DNA of 64,000 bases from Cynocephalus volans (Eukaryota; Chordata; Mammalia; Dermoptera; Cynocephalidae). The notes under the pieces were generated by a model that made no database searches, was not told the DNA's origin, and was given only the letters and a program-made list of their open reading frames with translations. Position numbers and translations under genes: made by a program. The DNA lies in assembly GCF_027409185.1 (NCBI RefSeq), contig NC_084462.1, forward strand, positions 154,987,490 to 155,051,489. Direction: 5' to 3'. Below, one piece after another: positions 1-23,900 of the stretch (within the stretch, counting starts at the first letter, position 1; the number at the start of each line of letters is the position of its first letter).

Positions 1-490
1 AAACCCTTCAGTGGCTCTCTAATGGCCCTGGATGAAGTCCAATCTCCCTAACATGGCCTGCAAGGCCCCTTGGTCTGCCTCATGCCTGCCTCTCCCCACT
101 CTCCCTTGTCTCGACCCTCTACGTTTCTATCCCTTGAATATGCTCAGCTTTCTCTTACCTCCATGCCACATCTATGCCTCATCCTCCCTCTTCACTGAAT
201 TTAACCTCGGCTCATCCTTCAAGGTCAGCCCCAGTGCTCCTTTTCTCTGGGAACCTTCCCTAACTGCTCCCACCCTTACCACACCCTCTGATGAGTCAGG
301 CCCCTCTGCTAGATGTGCCATAGGACTCCCATGCTTCTCCCTGTAATCCTTGTAAATGACTCATCACAGGTGTAAGTATTTGTCAATTATCTGGCTTTCT
401 CACCTGCCTACAAACTCCTTGTCTGTTTCTTCACCATAGAACAGAGGCTGGCGCAGGCACATGCTACTGAAGAGTGAATAAAGCCTGAGT
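1..490 (+). repeat. L2 LINE 3' fragment
   Basis: Matches the L2 3' region in sense: cttcagtggctctctaatgg, then a C/T-rich stretch, then acaaactccttgtctg and a final gaataaa. It lies in a FAM161B intron. Positions 490-950 hold no exon I can recognise. Confidence 0.7.
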
Positions 491-956
491 CCTTATTCAG
501 AGCTATACTTTTTGAAATGTGTAAATAGTCATCCCCAAGTAATTTCAGTGATTGTTGCTACCTCACCAGGATGAGGGAGGGGTCGGGGAGCTTTCCTCAG
601 GGGCAGGTTGCTGGCAGTGGCACTGGCTTAACCTGATCCATGGGTATCTCACTGGTTCTCTGCTCCTGCACCTGTGCTGGGCAGAGGCCTTCACAGGCAT
701 TCACTGAGAGAGAGGTCAACAGGATAAGCCTTGGGGGATGCTGCAGGACTTCCCATTTCCTGCTCCTTACAGGGCTCCCCACTGTATCGATAGACATAAC
801 CCTCCCTCTCGGTCTGCACCGAGTGCACAGACTCTAGTGGGTCCACCCGAGAAGCTCATCTCCAAGCCAGGCTGACCCCTGAGCCCTAACTACATCCCTA
901 CAGTGCCTCTTGGTACCCCCAGGCAGGAGGTGGCAAGGTGGCAAGGATGTCTTTAC

Positions 957-3900
957 CCTGGAGTTTATCTCCCATGGCTGGCTCCAGAATAGACTTGGGG
1001 ATCCTCTGGGTGGCCTTCTTCTTGGGGAACTTGGCCTTAGTTGTGGAAGCCAAGTCTTTCTGTTGAGCAGCTTCCTTTCTCTGCTGCTCCTTCTCCAGGA
1101 AGCTGAAGGGCTTCAAGGAAGAGAGGAGCAGTTCCTTCCTCTTCTGGATCCCTGCCTGCCTCCGGGCCTCGCTCCGCTCCACAATCTCCTGATAGAGAGG
1201 GAGGTAGACGTGTGCAGGCACAGGCTGTGCCCGGAACTGCCGGTGACACTCGGCCTCCTCCTGGCCCTGCCTCTGGGCCTGCTGCCTCTCCTGCTCAAAG
1301 GAGGCAGGTGAGGCCAGCCACTGGGCCTTCTTCTGGGCCTCACGCAGTGTCATGCGGAATGGCTGTGGGACGGTGATGGATGATGCCCAGGAGCTGACAC
1401 TTCTGTGCTGAGAGGGAGGCCTGGAGCCTAAGGGGGGCTGGGACTGAGCTCTGGGAATGTCGGAGGGAAGGTTGCTCAGGGAGCTGCAGTGCCTCATGGA
1501 GCCACACCTGGGGGAAAAGTAGATCCGTGTGGAGAACAGGGCAATTAGGAGGCCCAGATCCTCCCTAATCCCCCTCCCTAGTCCTCCCTTCCCGGGAGGT
1601 CACAGCTGACTTCTCAGCCTCACATCACAGCCCCACATGCCTCTATGCCCATAACCCTCCCAGTGAGGCTTCCCTCCTCCCCACAGGTAATTCTAGAAGC
1701 CCTAATGGTAAGTCTCTTGGAATTTATCCACAAATTCCCACTTTGTACTCTAATATTTTCATAGAGAGAGAGAACAGTGCAATGGGACAGAGCAGAGCCT
1801 TAGAGCCAGCCAGACACAGGTCCAAATCTTGCTTCAAACCTTGAGCAAGGTTCTGTTGGAACCTCAATTTCTTCATACATAGAATGGAAAAAAATATATA
1901 TATCTTACAAGGTTACTGGGAGCAGAAAGTAAATATTAATGAGATAAGATATACATACATATAATAGACTTGGCCAAGTAATGAATCTTGTCATTCTCAG
2001 GGGAAAGCATGTGTGGAAGGGCATTCCTTTGATCAGTTCCAATGCTTCACTGGACTAAGGGTTGCCCAAAGTGATTTAGGATTGTTGGGTAGGAATTGAA
2101 ATGGTTGGACACCAATGCTGATTCTGAGATGAAGCGAGGATCAGTAGCAACTTGCATTGGTGGTTTTTGCTTTATAGAGAAAAAAGATGAGTCCCAGAGC
2201 CATGACATGACATGCCCAGAGTTGGGGAGTAGGGCAGCTATTGAACTGCAGTGACTTACCTCAGAGACCGAGGGTACTGGACCTGCGGCTTCCCCCTGCC
2301 CTTGTCTTGGAAGAAACTCTCCAGATCCTCATCATCTTCAGACAGGTCCTTATCACTGTCTGGGTCAGACTGAAAGAGAGACTCCAACAGACACCATCTG
2401 CCTTTTTGCTTTAGTACCTGTAGGGTCTCGTAAAAGCTCCCAGTAGAATCAGAAGTAGAATTTGTCTCCTCCTCTGGGCTGAGGAACTCATCCAGTTTGC
2501 CAGCCCTGGGCAAACCCAGCCCATCCCCAGACAGCTCCTCTTCTGCTTCTGTGTCTGAGGAGGATTTGGGGGAAAATATCTAAAATGGGATAGAAACAGA
2601 CTGTGGGTCAAACTATAATTTCAAAGGTATTCAAAACATAAATGTTATTTTATTTTGAATAAATCTCTGTATATTAGGGACTGGGAAGAAAAATAAAATG
2701 TGTTCCTCGCTCTAAAGAAATTTCACAACCTGGTATATGGCGTGCGCTTGGTTGAAGGGCAGAAAAGGGAAGCAAAGAGCTAAAGTTGGTTCCCTACTCC
2801 ATGCAGTACAATAAGGATTTACAGAGGACCTAGTCTGAACCATGCATTCTGTCCCCTGCACTCCAGGAATCCTATCCATGACCTTAGCCACACTCTCTCC
2901 ATCCTGCCTTACTTGGGTTTTATCTTCATGTTGCCTATCTTCCTTCTCCTGCTTCCACTGTCTACACCTCTGCTTTCCTCATATTCTAATTCCCACTCTA
3001 TCACTAGGAACGGATGATTAACAGGAGAAACGGTGTGGTCTAGCTGAAAGACCAACATCCTAGAAAGTGGGATACCCAACCAGCTTTTAAGTACCTTATT
3101 CATTCATAAAATATTTATGGATATCAAATGTGCACTGGACATTTGGCTGAGAACAAGACAAACAAGGTCTTTACTCTCATAAAGCTTACATTGTAGTGAG
3201 AGAAGACGACAATATAAGATGATAATATATTCAATGATAACTATAAACACTGTGAGGTTATAGATTGATGGAGTACATATGGGAAGCTTTTTTGTTGATG
3301 AAGCCCATCAGAAAAAGTCACTAGGAATGTACTTATAATAACAGTTAGGTTTATTAATTTGCTGCAGTACACATGGAAAACCATACGGAATGAGGGTGGG
3401 GGCATTTTTCTAGGGTTGGCTTGTCCTGATTGATTCTGAGGAGGGTTATGGGAGGAAGGGATCAACTTTAGACGGGTGCTGTCAAAAAGTGGGCACAGTG
3501 TAGTAAGTAGATGATTGAGCAATTTTTATTCAAAAGGTGAGAAGAACATGGTGGGGTGGGGTAATTGATAATGTAAACATTATCATTTAGAAGAAAGGGT
3601 GTTAGTAATTAAGCAGCTACAGTGTGGCTCTGAGAGCAACACTGTTTTCTGCTGATCTTGCTGCTGCCCTTATCGGTGTCTATTACAGTCTGAATTATAT
3701 TTTCTCAGTCCTGGGCTGATTTCTATTTTTCTCATTGTGGAGGAATTTTGGATTGACACCTGGTTGATGAGGTGCCAGCCTTGCTAAGATCTGGGGTAAA
3801 AGGGTTTTGGGTTCAGGAACAGCAAATGCAAAAGCCTTGCGGCAGCGTCCTGAGAAGGAACAAATCTTGAATCTTGTAAAGGTAGAAAGAGGGTCAGTGT

Positions 3901-4778
3901 GGCTGGAGGACAGTGGCATGAATTGTCCTCAGGGATGCAGGCATGGGGCCAGGATTGGACCTTAGAGGATAAGTGGTTGCAGAAGGGAAGCCATTTGAAG
4001 ATTGGCCACTTCAATCTTTCAGAAGACACTAGGTGTTGGTTTTACAGGGTTCTCTAAGGTCCAGCTGAAATACTGGAAAGAACACTGGATTCTGAGTCAA
4101 AGGTAAGTATATGTTTTAGCCCTGGTTCTGCTATCGAAGAGTGTGTGATCTTGGGCAAATTTCTTTCTTTTTTTAAAAAAACGACTTCATTGAGATATAA
4201 TTTTCATATCACACAATTCACTCATTTAAAATGTGCAATTCAATGGCTTTTAGTATATTCACAGAGTTGTGCAACTATCATCACAATCGATTTGAGAAAA
4301 TTTTCATAGCTCGGAAAATAAACTCCATACCCTTTAGTAGTCACTATTTCTCCAAACCCACCCACACCACACCTCATCCCGGCCACCCCTAAACAACCAC
4401 CAATCTACTTTCTTTCTCTATGGATTTGGGGACAAGTTTCTTTATCTGTGCTTCAGTTCTCTGGTCTACAAAATGGGGACAACAATTGTACTACTGGTCA
4501 TAGGGTATTTGAGAGGATAAGCGAAAACTGAGTGCCATCGCTATGGTGCCACGAAAAGCCAGGTATAATGCCCAAGCGACTCGGTCCCTAATGCTACTCA
4601 ATCCCACGCCCCGCCGTGCCACTCCCCTGCTGGCTGTCTCCAAGGCAACGTCAAACGGTTTCCTCTCTGAGGGATCCCTTCTCGGGGCCCGGTCCTGCTT
4701 CCTCCCTTCTCTTTTTCTCCTTACCTGACGGCTCCGCTCCGCGCCTCCGGAGGCTCCCGCAAGCCTCCCCACAGTCAT
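957..4778 (-). CDS. FAM161B: FAM161B, N-terminal three coding exons (partial)
   Basis: Minus-strand coding exons: exon 1 4778-4725 (starts MTVGRLAGASGG, 18 codons), exon 2 2579-2260, exon 3 1507-957. Frame is continuous (54, 320 and 551 nt), giving about 308 residues of a protein I recall as roughly 650 aa. Donors and acceptors are consensus: gtaagg after exon 1, ttttag before exon 2, gtaagt after exon 2, cccccag before exon 3, gtaaag after exon 3. Exon 2 is acidic and serine-rich (FLSPEEE, SEDDEDLESFF). Exon 3 opens the conserved FAM161 (UPF0564) region, rich in Gln, Arg and Lys (YLPLYQEIVERSEARRQ, KPFSFLEKEQQRKEA). FAM161 proteins bind microtubules and sit at centrosomes and ciliary basal bodies; that role is family knowledge, not visible here. 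The remaining exons lie left of position 1. The gene is divergent from COQ6 and shares its CpG-rich promoter. Confidence 0.95.
1775..1965 (+). repeat. MIR SINE
   Basis: gagcagagccttagagccag, cttgagcaaggttctg, cctcaatttcttcatacata, aatggaaaaa match the MIR core. In FAM161B intron 2. Confidence 0.65.
3108..4030 (-). repeat. L2 LINE fragments, antisense
   Basis: The start (ttcattcataaaatatttatgg, gtgcactggac, cataaagcttacattgtagtg) is the reverse complement of the L2 3' end. A further block at about 3690-4030 (aacagcaaatgcaaaagcc, ccagtgtggctgga-like) continues the same element. Highly diverged. In FAM161B intron 1. Confidence 0.6.
4075..4530 (+). repeat. MIR SINE split by L1M
   Basis: MIR left part to 4166 (gattctgagtcaaagg, gatcttgggcaaatttcttt) resumes at 4433 (agtttctttatctgtgcttc, aaaatggggacaacaatt). 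Confidence 0.7.
4167..4432 (-). repeat. L1M 3' fragment inserted in a MIR
   Basis: Reverse complement of an L1M 3' end (cttcattgagatataatttt, gttgtgcaactatcatcac), 5'-truncated. Flanks aaatttcttt and aagtttcttt look like an old target duplication, and MIR sequence continues on both sides. Confidence 0.75.
4636..4649. promoter_or_regulatory. RFX X-box-like site beside FAM161B exon 1
   Basis: GTCTCCAAGGCAAC matches the ciliary X-box consensus GTYNCCATRGNAAC at 13 of 14 positions. It lies in FAM161B intron 1, about 130 bp downstream of the start codon and inside the CpG island. RFX factors drive cilium and centrosome genes, so the placement makes sense, but binding is inferred. Confidence 0.55.
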
Positions 4779-5081
4779 CTTCTCAGCTAGGCAGAGCCAG
4801 AAGCAGCGGTGACAGTGACGGTGAATGCAGTGGCAGCGCTGGCTACGCGGGGTCACGCTCCTCCCCTTTCTGGCTTTGTCCTCTGATTGGCTTCCAGGGC
4901 TGCCTCCAATCCATCCCGCCCAAAGACACAAGGGCGTTTTCTGATTGGTCTATTATCTTGGCGCGTTTTACTTCCGGTTCTGCGGACGCGGCTGAAGCAG
5001 CACGGGATTGGAGGGCTCTGCTCCGGAAGCACTACCCAAGGCGGGCCTCGTGGGGCTCCTGCCGCCGGGCAGGTCAGCACC

Positions 5082-16718
<11,637 letters not shown>

Positions 16719-16803
16719 GTGCTCCTCTTCTGAAGATTATGTTGATGAAAAAAGAACATCCTGCCCCAAGACCATCTCATATTTTCAATATTTAATTTAA
16801 TTT

Positions 16804-16809
16804 AATAAA
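16804..16809 (+). terminator. COQ6 polyadenylation signal
   Basis: A canonical AATAAA lies 86 bp after the COQ6 stop codon in an AT-rich stretch, giving a very short 3' UTR of roughly 110 bp. The following tgtctctttttctcctctg could serve as the downstream U-rich element. Confidence 0.75.
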
Positions 16810-17563
16810 TTTACTTTACATTAGAATTCTTGTCTCTTTTTCTCCTCTGCTTAATGGGCCTATGGAGCCCAAATAATAAGTGATAAGGCCGTGAGGAGGG
16901 TGTATTAGCCAGGTCTAGGAAAAAAGCCCAAAGGAAGACTATTGTGATTTGGTTGAAAAGGAACTTTTTATTACTAAAACAAAAATCGTTAGGTGTTGTC
17001 TCACTCATTTTCACTTGTTAACAATCTTTTCTAAAGAGAAGATTTTATACAGTTGGTTGTATGTGTATGTTTTTAATGCTGGTCATAAATTTATACATTT
17101 TTATGGTAGATGTAAGAATTAGATACTCAGTTGATACATTTTTATTAAAATTGCTGTTTTAAAATTAACAACATTAGAATGCGAATTAAATATAAATTGC
17201 TTTAACCTTTGCTATAAGTGTACTGGATATTCTGATAAGAAAACCGAATCTTATTAATGCTAGTTATTACTTTGTCATCACAGCACCAGATTTCAATGTT
17301 ATTTATGGCTCCTCTCCGGAACACCATTGTCTGTTCAGAAATAATATTTTCATTGCCCAGGTTTGAAGAGCTCAGGAACCAGGTCAAAAGGGAAATTGAT
17401 TAGCAGCAGAATTTGTTCATGTTTGGTGGCCAACTGGAGGGAGCATTGTTTTGCTGTGGGTTTTTGAAGAGCTCACTTCACAGTATGAGAGATGCCTCTT
17501 GAGATCTGTAGGTCTATTAGATTTGCATACTGTATAGAATATCTTGCCCAAAAGTCTGATTTG

Positions 17564-17679
17564 TATTATTGTTGTTGTTATTATTATTAGTTTTCGTGGC
17601 TGGCTGGTACAGGGATTGAACCCTGGACCTTAGTGTTATCAGCACCATGCTCTAATCAACTGAGCTAACCGGTCAGCCC
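17564..17679 (-). mobile_element. CYN-type tRNA-Ile SINE, monomer
   Basis: Antisense monomer: gattgaaccctggacc (B box region), gctctaatcaactgagctaa (A box region). Exact 17-bp target duplication cccaaaagtctgatttg at 17547-17563 and 17680-17696, so a fairly young insertion. Confidence 0.9.
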
Positions 17680-19175
17680 CCCAAAAGTCTGATTTGAAGA
17701 TGAAATGAGAAGAAACAGTCTGCTTTTGAACCAAGTTAAGCTATTCTTGGGAATAATTTTTGAAGGCATGAGTATCTGTTACTACAGGGGAGCTTTTCAG
17801 GCAAATGTGGGAAATTTATAAGATACTAGAGTGAAAAAGTAACAATTTCATAAGACCTTCCTGGAATCTCAGGAAAAATGTGCTCAGGATAAAAGGTGGC
17901 AGCTGTTATGAAAAGCTGTGTGACTACTGGCAGAGACTGTAAGGAAAGGTTATCTTTCAAGGTAGCCCAGGAAAGGAGAACATGGACTCTCCATGAGTAT
18001 GCAAACAAAATCTGGCAAGATAGGAAGAATTTTAAGGCACATCTTGCAAGGACCTGCATGACCCACAGAGGATGTTCTTCACATAATAAGCATGATAGTA
18101 AACATAAAACATCCACCATGTGCCAGGCCACGTGCTAAGTATTTTAAATATAACACCACATACACAGAGAGGAAACTAATTAGCAATATTAGAATCTGTA
18201 GGACCCTTTTAAGAAGGTACTTTTAATAAAAGGGTACACTAGGGGGCAGAAAGTACATTATAGACAAATCATTTTTTTCTAAGAAAAATTCTCATTCCAA
18301 GTTGCTTAAAATGGAACAAATTGGTTAATTCTCCAGATGTTCTCATCAAGATTAACAAAATATACGTAGATAAATTTCTGAAGTTAGAATGCATCTACCC
18401 CAAAGTTTTGAAGGTATTTGGGATGATCAAAGGAATCTTCTGAACAGTATGTGTACTTTACAAATATGGCCCTCACTTATAAGAAGCTTCAGAAATAGCC
18501 TGTGGTGATGAAGACCAGGGAATCTTACCTTTATGGAACTGTCAAGCTGGAGGAATCTTTAGTGAACTCAGCTTACCTCTTGGGGAAACAACTTGGTTTC
18601 TACTGGAGGAAAGGGTCTTGCCCTAATCATATGGAACAACATTTAGTGTTATATGATCTAGCACCCCACTTTTTTGACAAAGATGGTAAGGGATATAGGA
18701 GTCACATCACATATTAAAGAAGAGACCATAAAGAACTTGGAAGGAGCTTTCTTCAAAAGATTGAAAGGCTTTGGAAGAAGCAATTAGAACAGAACTAAGA
18801 CTACAGAGAAGACAGGCAGATTTCAGTTCAATGTAAGGAGGAATTTTTTTAACATTACTGCAGTCCCAAGTGAAATGAGCCTTCTGAAAACGCCTAAACA
18901 GAAGCTGAATGATAACCTGTTAGGAATGTTGAGGGAATTCTGCATTGGGTAGAAGACTGGATTATATTTTGGGGCTGTTTCCAGCTCTAAAGATTCTGTT
19001 ATTTCTTTATGTATTAGCATTTTTTGAGAAAGGCAATAGGCATAAAGGTGACCTTGGTAATAAATGTCAGTGTGAAAAGTCTGAAGAAATTCCATATTGA
19101 ATTAAAAAAACAACTAAAATTTGGGGGATAAGAATATAGAAATTTGCTTACTTCCTTGCACATAGGAGATGTGAG

Positions 19176-19181
19176 ATATTT
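19176..19181 (-). terminator. Candidate ENTPD5 polyadenylation signal
   Basis: Going down the minus strand from the ENTPD5 stop, this is the first AATAAA hexamer I noticed. It would give a 3' UTR of about 1.75 kb that contains an antisense-of-plus SINE at 20141-20236. Another AATAAA on this strand near 16967-16972, close to the COQ6 3' end, is an alternative. Confidence 0.3.
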
Positions 19182-19678
19182 ATTGACTCATTGGAGTAAC
19201 TTAAAAAATAAGGTTCCCCAGGGACTGATGTGAGGGCCAGGCATATTTAACATCCTTTGTGAAAAAGCAGAAGGAAAGGGAGTCTACTGTGAAAACTACA
19301 AGTTTGGGAAGACACAAACACTCCTGCAAAGAATCTGGAGGTAGAGAGGCAAGGCAAAGGAGCCAAATGACAGGAAGATCTTTCCAGTCCAAGATCACTA
19401 GAGTGGGTAGACAGGAAGCAGATGATGGTCATGTGGGAAAGTATAAGATAATGAATTGGTGGGGGAGGGTGAATAATTCACAAAATCAAGAGCTCTGAGC
19501 AGACTCAAAAAGAGAATCTGAGAGTCATTAAAAATGGTTCTCTGGAATGCTGGTCCACTGTACCGATGATGTGGACCAAAACAGGCAACCAAATCAAATG
19601 CTGGGTATTGTCAGGAAGAGTATTAGAAACCCTGCAACCGGACAATAATTCAGAGGATGTTAGCTAAAATGATCAGGA

Positions 19679-19770
19679 GGGTTGGCCAGTTAGCTCAGTT
19701 GGTTAGAGTGCAGTGTTGATAACATCAATGTCTGGGGTTCCTGTACTGGCCAGCCAAAAAATAAATAAAT
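19679..19770 (+). mobile_element. CYN-type tRNA-Ile SINE, monomer
   Basis: Sense monomer (ggccagttagctcagttggt) with an (aaat)n tail; flanks aaaatgatcagg and aaaattatcagg. Confidence 0.85.
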
Positions 19771-20140
19771 AAAATTATCAGGGGCCAGGGCATAGAGGTA
19801 CTTCTATAAAAGGAGGGAATAAAAGGGCAAACTGAAAGAGGCTATGACCAAAATCTATAGATTCTTGAGAAGCACAGACACTGACTTCTCATTATAGATC
19901 AAAAGCTGGGGTATAGTAGTATTCCTTAGAAACACAAAGAAAACAAATTCAGAATCATGAACACTATAAACACATTAACCTGGGAGGTGGTACTGGCACT
20001 GAATACACACATACCTATGAGGCTGGGTATGTTCATTAATCCCAGAGTTGACTGATAAAAAGTTGATTTAAGATAGCAGGCCGTATGGGGCAGACACATC
20101 CTCCCAAAACATGTCCCTAGAGAATGGATGGCCTCCTTTC

Positions 20141-20236
20141 CTTTTTTTTTTTTAAAAGATGACCTGTAAGGGGATCTTAACCCTTGACTTGGTGTTGTCA
20201 GCACCACGCTCTCCCAAGTGAGCCACGGGCCGGCCC
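20141..20236 (-). mobile_element. CYN-type SINE, recombined dimer (single unit)
   Basis: The right-unit tail end (gacctgtaaggggatcttaa) is joined to the left-unit 5' end (ccacgggccggccc) at the shared gtcagcaccacgctc. Exact 13-bp duplication atggcctcctttc at 20128-20140 and 20237-20249. Confidence 0.85.
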
Positions 20237-20937
20237 ATGGCCTCCTTTCTAAGGCTGTGATCTATGTACAGTTAGGAGTTATTCTCCATCCTGTTAAGAT
20301 TTATGATAGCTCTCAGCTGACTGATTGGAGCCGGCACAGACCAGGATCACACAAATTGTGATATGTTACCATTTTTTAAAAAAATCACACATGGAAAGCA
20401 AAACCAGGTATTTTTTTCTTTTTCAGGGGAGATGAATGCAGATATGGGTGGGGCAGGGCAGTGTATAGGGAGGAGAAAAAACTGGTACTGATAGGTCATG
20501 GGCTTGCACTAATTTAGCATGTAAGAAAATTAAAATGATAAAAAGAACGAGGCACTCGAAGGGTTAAAACGAGATTTTTCTTTGGTTCCCAGTGACCTGT
20601 CCCTGGGCTCTCACTCTAAGGTTGAGCTCCAAAGCTATTATTTTTGGCTCACATGGCTCTCTGTGACACACAAAGAATCTCAAAGATTTAGACTCTGGTG
20701 CCAGCTGTGCACTCTGAGTGGTTAGGTAACAGTTCACATTAGATGTGTAAATTAAACCCAAATCTCTAGGCTCAAGGGCAAGATCTGTCTACAAAAGCCC
20801 CTTCCTCCTGAGAAAACCAGCTGCTGTGCTTCAGTCCAGGCTGACCCCAGACTAACTCAGAAAATGACTGAGTGCTCACTCCTTTTCCCTTTAAAAAGGT
20901 TGTTGGCAACCACAAGCCTCAGAGGAAGTGCTTGGTA

Positions 20938-23900
20938 TCAGTGGGAGATGCCCAGAGACTGCAACAGGTGAAAGGTGGCCCCCAAGGCCCAGCCCGTCTC
21001 TATGTTGTTTACTTTCTTTGTGAGCTGTTAAGGAAGAGAAAAAAAGTCTTCATATTTTCTTCTAATTTTCAGCTCTCATGAGTATGGCACATAAAATCTG
21101 CAGATAATATCTGCAAAGAGCATCCACATGGCCAAATGAAGGCAAAATTAAGAGTAGCCAGTCTTTAGAGGTTTTCCACTGTTCCTCTCTGTAACAATTT
21201 CCCTCCAGCCATGGCCTATTGCCCCTGAATATGCCATTCTGATCCCTGAATGCTTCTGGCCCAGGGAGTGGTCCCACTCAAGCCTTCTAGAGAGATCTTC
21301 TAGACAGACAAGCTTCTGAACTCTTTCCCTAATGCTGGAACTAAACATAACATTCTCTGCTTTATTTTCAGAATCACCAATTTCTGATAACTTATGTTGA
21401 AATGTTAATGGAAGTGGTAGAAAGGGCATGATCAGGAGTTGGGAAAAGATTTAGGGGTGGGAAAGAACACACCAAGCTTCTCATTCATACTATGTTAGTA
21501 ACTGCCTCTTCTTTTTTTTTTTTAAAAGATGACGGGTAAGGGGATCTTAACCCTTGACTTGGTGTTGTCAGCACCACGCTCGCCCAGTGAGCTAACCAAT
21601 CATCCCTATATAGGATCCGAACCCGCAGCCTTGGTGTTATCAGCACCACACTCTCCCGAGGGAGCCACAGGCCGGCCCCAGCAACTGCCTCTTCTTAATA
21701 AGCACTAATAATAACCAACCAGAACATTTAAGGCCTTCTAGGCCACGTTGTGCCTCAATTAACTCAGTGACCTTGGGCAAAACTTTAGATCTGATTTCCT
21801 CAACTATATAACAAGGAGATTAGTTAAGTGTTTATCAAATTTTCTTCAGAATCCTAGGGGTTCCTTGGAAATGCTTCAAAGGAGAAAGGGAGGCCAAACA
21901 GTAAAGGAGTTACAGGCCTCCAATCTCTGCTTCAACCAGAATATAGCACTACTTTTATCAGTTTTATATTACTGACATCCTACACAAGCTTTTGTTGAAA
22001 AAAGTTGCCACCACCATTACCACCAAAAAGAAAAAAAAAAAAAAAAAAGGTTGAGAACCAGTATACTGTTCTGTGTTGACTTAAAGAAATCCTATCTAGC
22101 CACTGTACCCAAAACTGGCACAAATGGCATTCAAATCATTTTCTTGAGGTTTAGTCTGGGACATCTGAGTCAAATTGGGAGTGACCCACAACAAAATGCT
22201 CTTTCTCTGTCCTCAGGTCTGGGCTGGCAGCCTAGGGATACAGATGCCAAAGTGAAGCAATCTCTGGAACAGGGAACTGTCCACCCCTGATTTAAATTCT
22301 GCTCCCATTGAAATCATAGAGATTAAAAGAATACCAGTGCTGAAAATAGCAGAAAAATTGTTCTTAAAGAACTCAGTTATTGTTAATGCTTAAGTAGAGG
22401 CAGTTTTAACTTAGTGTGTATCGAGAGGCTTAGGATGGTCTCCCTTATCCACAAACCTATCCCCAACTGGTGTGAAGTGCCTCCACTGATAGCAATACCA
22501 ATACTCATAACTTACTATACACCAGGCATGTGCTTTACATACATTATCTCAATGTTCATAACAACCCTATGAAATAGGTGCTGTAAGGATCCTTGTGTTT
22601 TGAATGAGGAACCTAAAAATTAGAAAGGGGAAGTAAAATCACCTAAGGTAACACAGCTAGTAAGTTTGCAGAATGAGAACGTGAAGCAGATCTGATGAAC
22701 AGAGCCATGCTTTAAATGATGGTATTCTCGACAGATATAACAACACATTAAATCCAAATACCTTAATAGGAATGAGTTTATGAAATCTTTGTAACACAAG
22801 AAATGGGGCAATTATAGACTCATCTGGAACTGGGGAAACAGGAAAGGGAAGTGACACAAGAGAAGGTGGGGGAGGGGCTTGGAAGACAAAATATAGTCTA
22901 CTTACTTGACCCCAAAGTTCACAAGGTTGCCTTGTGCCATAGCTATATTTTCGTTATATTTCCTCTAATAGACTATGCTTTTTGAGGACAAAGATTATAT
23001 CTTAATCATCCTTCAATTATGGTATAGAAGATAAAAAAATTAATGGGATAGAATTCCTAAGATGTGTTTTAGAACAGATAAATAACTTACTACAATTAAA
23101 GTAGAGCCTGCATGTGCTGAAATAGATGGAGAAAGATAGGAGGACAAAGAGGGACCTAAATATATGAGGAACTAAATATATGAGGCACACAAAATATATA
23201 TGACAAACTATATATATGAGGTTTTAAATAAGTCACTCATTAAAAAATAATAACAATAAAAAAAAATAAGTCACTCATTGGTGACACCCTTTTGGTCCCT
23301 CATGTCTTTGGCCAAATAAAACCCACTTAATGGGGTACTGGGTGAGCTAATGCTACTGGCCAGATGTACCTGCCCCTGGACCTCTCTGAAGAGAGCAAGT
23401 TTGTGTGATGGCCCCAGGAATCTTCTGACCTTGTGCTCCCTTGGTCAATCTTCAGCTCTAGTACTTATCACTATCCCATCAGTGGCAGAGAGAGAAGCGA
23501 GACATACGAACCCAGGATACACATAACCCAGGATGCAGACAGTGTGGCACTTCCAACCTGCTTTTACCCTATACTGTGTGTTTACCTCTCCCATCTCTGT
23601 CCCCCTGCTCCTTGCCCTGAGTTCTAAATTGATTTAATAAACTATGTGACTTGGGCATCTTAATTTGGGCTACAAGTCTTTCTGTTCTGTGGCCTCTGGG
23701 ATAGCTTGCCTATTAATACACTTGGAGGTTATCATTGCATAAAAGTAATTTCCCACATTCATGGTGCCCAGCACAGTGCCTTGTCCATAGCCCAAACAAA
23801 AATACCTCATAATTTCACCTATAGCTATTCAGATTACTAAACAAGCTCTTGACTCCTTCCCAGCCCCCACAACAGAGTCCTGTTTTGGGACTCTGTTGCC

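Larger units (their letters stand above)
16820..20937. other. Convergent 3' region between COQ6 and ENTPD5
   Basis: No coding exon was recognised here. It should hold the ENTPD5 3' UTR on the minus strand. Repeats inside are a minus SINE monomer (17564-17679), a faint MIR piece (about 18080-18170), a plus SINE (19679-19770) and a minus chimeric SINE (20141-20236). The rest is A/T-rich DNA in which I see no structure. Confidence 0.6.

Noticed and set aside
910-1311. Plus-strand 133-codon open frame
   Set aside because: Lies opposite FAM161B exon 3; Leu-rich translation is the antisense shadow of its Gln/Glu/Lys-rich coding text.
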